Assembly (NCBI GenBank): GCA_944470555.2
Contig: OX104127.1
Location: 51,512,934-51,576,933, forward strand
Source of the DNA: Heterobilharzia americana
Taxonomy: Eukaryota; Platyhelminthes; Trematoda; Strigeidida; Schistosomatidae
DNA length: 64,000 nucleotides
Direction: 5' to 3'
Position 1 is the first letter of the stretch; every line of letters starts with the position of its first letter. A program made the position numbers and the translations under genes. Positions 59,168-64,000 of the stretch are shown here, piece after piece. Under the pieces are notes generated by a model, which saw only the letters and a list, made by a program, of their open reading frames with translations, had not been told where the DNA came from and did no database searches.

Positions 59168-62064
59168 CTACAGAAGAATTAGTAGGTAATGTGGGTGTAT
59201 TAAGGAGAGAGATAGTGAGTGGTAGTTAGGAGGGAGTTGGGGGTACTGAGGTTGGTGACTACCTGAGTACGTCCGTGGTAGTCCATGCGAGGTGACATAA
59301 CTGTCTAATCGCCTCTTGAAAGAGTCGATTGAAGGAGCTATAACGATGTGTCGCGGTAAGGCATTCCATAAAGCACATACTCTCAGGGAGAAAAATTTGG
59401 ACCTGAGTGTGGTGTTGGCTCTCTGGTGTGCTATCTTAAAGGGGTTTCCTCGTGAAGATCGTTCAGTTGCAGGCAAAATTGATTTGTTTGCATGGTCTGC
59501 CTGATGGGCGATCTTGTATGCCATAATGAGGTCACCCCTTTTCCTGCGATAACCCAAGGTAAATAGGTTGAGGTGTTTAAGTCTTTCAAGATACGTCTTT
59601 CCCCTTAGCCCCACAACTGATTTTGTTGCAGTTCTTTGTATTCTTTCAAGGAGATTAGAGTCTCTCTTGAGTGTTGGAGGAGCCACCGTATTGAAGACCT
59701 CTAGGTGCGGCCGCACGTAGGATTTGAAAATGGTGAGGAAGAGTTCGGGAGTGAGGGCGCCAAGCTGTCTACGCAGAAAGTGTAGAATGGCGTTCGCTCT
59801 GGTTGTCATACCTTTGTAGTTGGAGCTGGTGTCCAAGGTGTCGGAGAAGTTGAGCCCCAAATCTTTCTCCATGGACACTCTGGTGATAGCACGGTTGCTC
59901 AACATGTACTGGAAGTCGGTCGTACTTGCCTCATTTTTACTGATGTGCATTACTTTGCACTTTTCCAGTTGAAGCTCAAGCCATTTTCCGACGACCAGAG
60001 CTCGAGTTGCTGCAAGTCCTTTTGTAGTGCTGCACAGTCGGCTTCTTCGTTTACCACCCTCCAAATTTTTATGTCGTCAGCGAAGAGGAGGATGGGTGAG
60101 GATATTTTGTCTGGCAGATCGTTGACAAAGAGGAGGAACAGAAGCGGTCCTAGGATTGCTCCTTGGGATACTCCTGACGTCGACGGTCTCCACTCCGACC
60201 TTATTCTGTTCACTTTAGTGCAGAACTGCCTCCCTTCCAGGTACTCCTTGAACCAAGAGAGTAGGGGTCCACTTATACCAGCTGACATGATCTTGTGAAG
60301 CAGTACTGTGGGTGGGACACTGTCAAATGCTTTGGCTAGGTCGAGAAATACAGCATGTACAGGTTTTCTATTATCCCAGCTTTGTGTCCAGTCGTCCCAG
60401 GCAGTTAGTAAGTTGGTGGCACATGAGCGACCACTACGAAAGCCGTGCTGAGCAGTGTGGACAGTGTTTTCTCTATTGAGGAATTCCCAGATGGTGTCAG
60501 CTACCAGGCTTTCCAACACTTTCGACACAATAGGGAGTAGGGCAATCGGCCTGTAGCTGCCAGGGTTTTTTCTGTCTCCTCCCTTGAAGATGGGTGACAA
60601 GATGGCACTCTTCCATTCTTTAGGGAGTTTGCACGAGTCTATTGAGTGCTCAAAGAGGTTGCGAAGTGGTTTGGTAAGCACCTCGGCGCAGTTTTTCAGA
60701 ACCACTGGTTTCAGATTATCGCAGCCAGGGGACTTGCCCGGACGTAGCCTAGATAGCTTCTCGAACACCTTTTTCTCTGTAATAGAGACGTGACAGAGGT
60801 ATTCGTTATTTGCGACCTGGTCGGTGTCGTGGCGAGTCGGTGTGGATCTTGTGTCAGTGCTGAGTTGGGCTTGGAAGTGTGAGCTCAAAAGCTCGGCAAT
60901 CTCTAGACTGCTTAGCACACTCCCGTCATGGCCTGTGACAAGATTCACTCCCTTACTGGTCGACTTTCTTCTTGACATGAAGCGGTACAGGTTTTTGGGG
61001 TTGCTTTGTAACCTCGCTGCCAAGTTTGTTTGGTAGGAAAATCTGTCGTTACGCACTCTAATGTTACAGAGATTGCGAATCCTTTTATAGTTCAAGAAGT
61101 CAGACTCCCTGCGTGATGTAAGCCACTTGAACCAAGCCTGCTTCTTGCTCCGGATAAGCCTCTCTGTCCCACGCTTTAACCATGAGGTTCTCATTGATTG
61201 TCTGTGTGTTACTTCTGGTACACTGTGACTGATGGCCCCAGTGATTATTTTCTTCACCTCCAACCAGTGTTCATCTATTGTGAGATGAGTCCAGTCCACT
61301 GGCCATGATGCATTCATGAGGTAGTCCCTCATGGTCTCATAGTTGGCCTTGCTGTAGCAAGGGAAGGTGTTGGGCGTCTCCAGTTGCAGAGCCTCCCTAG
61401 TTATCATGGAGAAGGTGATTACAGCGTGGTCACTGAGGCCAAGGGGAGGTTGGATGCAAACATCCTCAATGAGAAGTTCATCGTTCGTCAGAACGTAGTC
61501 AAGGCGCGATGCGTTTCCGTTAGGTCCCCAGCGTGTAGCATCACCCACTTTCTCTGAGAGGCCAGCAGTCTTAATTGCATCCTTCAGCTTCTGATTGAAG
61601 GATCTGATGCGTCTCCCTTCCGTCTCGAAGAGGATGGACGGGGTGTTGAAGTCGCCGGCAATGACTACGGAATCGTAATTTGCAGAGGAAGTCGTTAAGA
61701 TAGCCTTGATGATCATTTCCTTATGTGTAGGGGAGCAGGTGGGGGACCGATATATGACTCCGAGCAAATATTTGGTACTGTGGAGAGTGAAGTAGCACCA
61801 TAGGGACTCTGGGACCTGGGTTAAGGCCGTATCGCTAACCATCCTTGCCTTTAAACAAGAGTTTACGTAGATAGCCACTCCTCCTCCTGCTCTATGTTCC
61901 CTGTCCCTGCGGAAGAGTTCCATGCCAGTAACATGCATCTCTTCGTCGGAGATGTCTGGCGAGAGCCAGGATTCGGTGATGAATATGATGTCGGAGTGCT
62001 GATGTGCACGCAGCGTCCTCATTTCTGCTACCTTCCCTCTTAGCCCCCTAACGTTGCTGTACAT
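59168..62064 (-). pseudogene. CR1-like ORF2: APE endonuclease and reverse transcriptase, one frameshift
   Basis: Two overlapping frames, 704 codons (62064-59950) and 298 codons (60064-59168). Endonuclease motifs: SNVRGL, FITESWLSPDI, GGGVAIYV, VVIAGDFN, SRLDYVLTNDELL and LSDHAVITF. Reverse-transcriptase motifs: LPKEWKSAILSPIFKGGD, YRPIALLPIVSKVLE, QHGFRSGRSCATNL, FLDLAKAFDSV, GVSQGAILGPLLFLLFVND and the catalytic FADD (about residue 661). The second frame carries LEKCKVMHIS, EKDLGLNFSDTLD, VRPHLEVFNTVAPP, LLERIQRTATK and GYRRKRGDLIMAYKI. The frames join near 59964, where one base appears to be missing just after LSFN. Everything else that is needed seems present. Confidence 0.92.
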
Positions 62065-62155
62065 ACATATTAGAGTGTGCCTGGTGAGGGGGAGGTCTGG
62101 TTGTGTATTTTCGCAGGATGACAGCTTATGTGGTTGGGTCTACCCTCGCCAGTCC

Positions 62156-63580
62156 TCATAGGACTGGCATTGTTCCGTTTTTTGGTGTTTTGTTATTAAC
62201 TTGGGTGGGGGCTGTGGCAGTGGTAGCTTCTTTACTTGATGTATCTAACTCACTGGTCAGCGCCTGTGTGACGACCACTGACTCCAGAGGTCTTGGTGGT
62301 TGTCGTCTCTCCTCTTGCCTTGTGGGTCTAGGCTTACTTTCACATATACGTATTGAGCCACCCATGCGATCCTTCGCATTATACCATGCCTGTAGAACGT
62401 CTGTGAGGGAGGCATATGAGTCGAACTGGACGGCGAGTAGTCTGGGATTGGGTATGGTCTTCAGGTGCGCTGGCCTTGGCAGTCTACTGACGCTGTTGGC
62501 CGGTATACTGTTGAGACCAACTTTGGTTGAGAGCCATTGCCATTGTTGGACGTCATGAAAGTACCGATCTTTGACCGAGCGGTCACTTGGCAATTCTGGA
62601 ATCCCATGTACAACTATAGTGTTGTTTCTGTTGGGATTTCCAACCGCTGACTTTCTCTCCTCCTCTCTTATTGACCATGGCTTGTCAGGCCTGGCCCGAA
62701 TTTTACAGGCATTAACAACGTCCGGTTGTCGCGAGAGGAGGAGTGTGTCTTCAGCCTCTTTGGTAGTATTTAGGGACACACGTAAAGGGGGTGGCTTATC
62801 TCGGGGTGCACGGCTTCCTCGAGAAAGGCGACATAAAGTTGCAGGGAGGGGAGGGAGTCCTAGCATCTGACAGTAGTCGGTCCACATTCGGCTGTCAAAC
62901 CGTTCCCTCTCGACCAACAATGAGTCTGTCGATACATCGACGTTGAACAAAATGATCGAGTTGGTCCTCCTGTGACCTGGGTTCGTTGTGGGTGGCACGC
63001 TTGACTTCCCAATGGGTTTGAGTAATTCCACTGGTTGTTTCTCAGTCACGGTGTGTAAGGTGTTTGGAATGGGTTTCGTAGAGGCTTTAGCGGTCGATGT
63101 CTTTGGCCATACGCTTGACGTCCCCTGGGGCCGGGTAGGAGGTATGGAGACTTGACCTAATATGGTCCCCACGCGAGGTGGCGTGCCCTCAGCTGGAGCT
63201 CTAGGTCTGTTTCCAGGTCTCTGTGTGTTATCTTTTGGTGTTAACCCTACTTTATTCGAGGGTGCTGGTAGCTTTTGCGTGGCGGAGAGCATCTCCTTCA
63301 GGCTTTCTGTGCGGAGTGCGGGCATTTTCCTGCACTCTGGACAGATGTACCAGAACCACTTGCATGGTTGTCTCTTCATCAGCTTATAGTATTGTCGGGG
63401 GACTTTGGTGTCGCAGTGGCAATGCGCCCATCGTTGACATAGGTTGCATGCAAATGCCTCATCGACTGCCGAAACAACGGAATACATCTCCAAGATTAGT
63501 GATGATGTTGAAGGCCATGATACCACAATAATCCTTTTCCAGATCCCCTTGCTTGCCCCGCCCTCCTTTGGACGAGACAA
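62156..63580 (-). CDS. CR1-like ORF1 protein with PHD-like zinc finger
   Basis: 474 codons, open throughout. Probably the RNA-binding/chaperone protein of the element. A PHD-like finger lies at about residues 34-83: Cys45, Cys48, His53, Cys56, Cys80 and Cys83 are present, but where a first Cys pair is expected the sequence reads YSVVS (Ser34, Ser37). A Pro/Thr-rich linker follows at about 110-200. Two related blocks come next, one around GLPPLPATLCRLSRG...PPPLRVSLNTTKEAE and one around GLNSIPANSVSRLPRP...PRLLAVQFDS, suggesting an internal duplication of an RRM-like fold. It ends 91 bp before ORF2. The start is the first ATG of the open frame, and an upstream start in another frame is not excluded. 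Confidence 0.82.
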   Translation of the reverse strand: MSRPKEGGASKGIWKRIIVVSWPSTSSLILEMYSVVSAVDEAFACNLCQRWAHCHCDTKVPRQYYKLMKRQPCKWFWYICPECRKMPALRTESLKEMLSATQKLPAPSNKVGLTPKDNTQRPGNRPRAPAEGTPPRVGTILGQVSIPPTRPQGTSSVWPKTSTAKASTKPIPNTLHTVTEKQPVELLKPIGKSSVPPTTNPGHRRTNSIILFNVDVSTDSLLVERERFDSRMWTDYCQMLGLPPLPATLCRLSRGSRAPRDKPPPLRVSLNTTKEAEDTLLLSRQPDVVNACKIRARPDKPWSIREEERKSAVGNPNRNNTIVVHGIPELPSDRSVKDRYFHDVQQWQWLSTKVGLNSIPANSVSRLPRPAHLKTIPNPRLLAVQFDSYASLTDVLQAWYNAKDRMGGSIRICESKPRPTRQEERRQPPRPLESVVVTQALTSELDTSSKEATTATAPTQVNNKTPKNGTMPVL

Positions 63581-63689
63581 CTGATGACGCGGACACCATT
63601 TTTCCGGGATTTGGTTTCAGGAGTTGATTTGTTGACACGAGAACTGATACTATGTGGGGACTAAGTTCGTTCTTGGCTTTTATATTCTC

Positions 63690-64000
63690 TCGTTATATCA
63701 CCTGAGGTCTCCCGATCTAGTGGGAAGGAAAAGAGAAGATAGAATACGTCGAAAGTCAGCTTTTAAGGTCCTGCATAGCATGAAAGGCTTTCTCTCTGCT
63801 TGTGGTGGGATGAAGAGAAGGGGTCCAGCTCCTTAACTCGACCTTCATAGGTAAGGCAAGCCATCGCAGGGATCATACGAGTGACTGCCTACTGAAATGT
63901 TTCCAGAAGGTCTGAGACATCTTTCAAGAAGGGATTTGCGACCTGAGTAGTGCTCCAGCTTAGACCTAACTAGGGATGTGTATGAGGTGGTGGACGTATC
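63690..64000 (-). mobile_element. 3' fragment of another CR1-like element
   Basis: The minus strand from the right edge shows LVRSKLEHYS (family form LVRSKLEYxxPVW), then blocks resembling LLER, ATRMIP and a tail ending near GDLR at about 63700. Frames shift between blocks. Only the C-terminal region lies in the window, and the rest would continue beyond 64000. Confidence 0.6.

Larger units (their letters stand above)
59063..63640 (-). mobile_element. Nearly intact CR1-like (SR1/Perere-type) retrotransposon
   Basis: About 4.5 kb, minus strand: ORF1 (63580-62156), a 91-bp gap, ORF2 (62064-59168, one frameshift) and a short 3' region. The two-ORF layout, PHD-like zinc finger in ORF1, APE-type endonuclease and RT without a separate RNase H are typical of the CR1 group. 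The 5' end is put at about 63640 because ORF1 begins at 63580 and another element fragment starts near 63690. No target-site duplication was identified. It is the reference for the decayed copies at 1-3700 and 9410-12045. Confidence 0.88.

Overview
The window looks like a stretch of a schistosome (blood fluke, Trematoda) genome, or a close relative. Three lines of sequence evidence point there: a Rho GTPase gene split by introns of only 31-33 nt (micro-introns are typical of schistosomes), a hammerhead ribozyme of the schistosome Sm-alpha repeat type, and non-LTR elements of the CR1 (SR1/Perere-like) and RTE (SR2-like) kinds together with Penelope-like and Ty3/gypsy elements. Base composition is AT-rich. 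No database search was possible, so family names are pattern recognition from translated motifs. Boundaries of decayed elements are approximate.

Only two host loci are recognisable. One is a complete Rho-family GTPase (12222-12897, plus strand, four exons, 192 residues). The other is the terminal exon of methionine-R-sulfoxide reductase B (50877-51043, minus strand) with no upstream exon found. A possible host exon (14440-14515 plus 17759-17815) is split by a retrotransposon.

Layout. 1-3.7 kb: decayed CR1-like copies, minus strand. 6.9-12.0 kb: two more decayed CR1-like copies, plus strand, the second carrying a nested ~350 bp repeat. 12.2-12.9 kb: Rho gene. 14.5-17.7 kb: full-length RTE element, minus strand, with a clean 14-bp target-site duplication. 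19.3-22.3 kb: a 705-bp inverted repeat made of RTE derivatives. 22.8-42.4 kb: a large inverted repeat with arms of about 5.94 kb, aligned without any net length change, around a 7.7-kb spacer that holds an RTE copy. Each arm carries a Penelope-like fragment. 45.2-50.3 kb: a nest of elements, with a third RTE copy sitting inside the reverse transcriptase of a Ty3/gypsy element; this RTE copy is the inverted partner of the one in the spacer. 50.9 kb: MSRB exon. 54.4-55.1 kb: Sm-alpha-like hammerhead repeats and a tRNA-derived SINE head. 55.2-58.3 kb: Penelope-like elements. 59.1-63.6 kb: an almost intact CR1-like element (minus strand) with ORF1 and a once-frameshifted ORF2. 63.7-64.0 kb: the 3' end of another CR1-like element.

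Overall this is a nested transposon landscape reshaped by inverted duplication. I found no prokaryote-type operon, CRISPR array, rRNA or complete tRNA gene. The most interesting features are the three gapless inverted duplications (mirror sums 65235, 83639 and 41584), RTE copies that share the same catalytic-box lesion and internal deletion, and the paired hammerhead ribozymes, one with an intact core and one broken.
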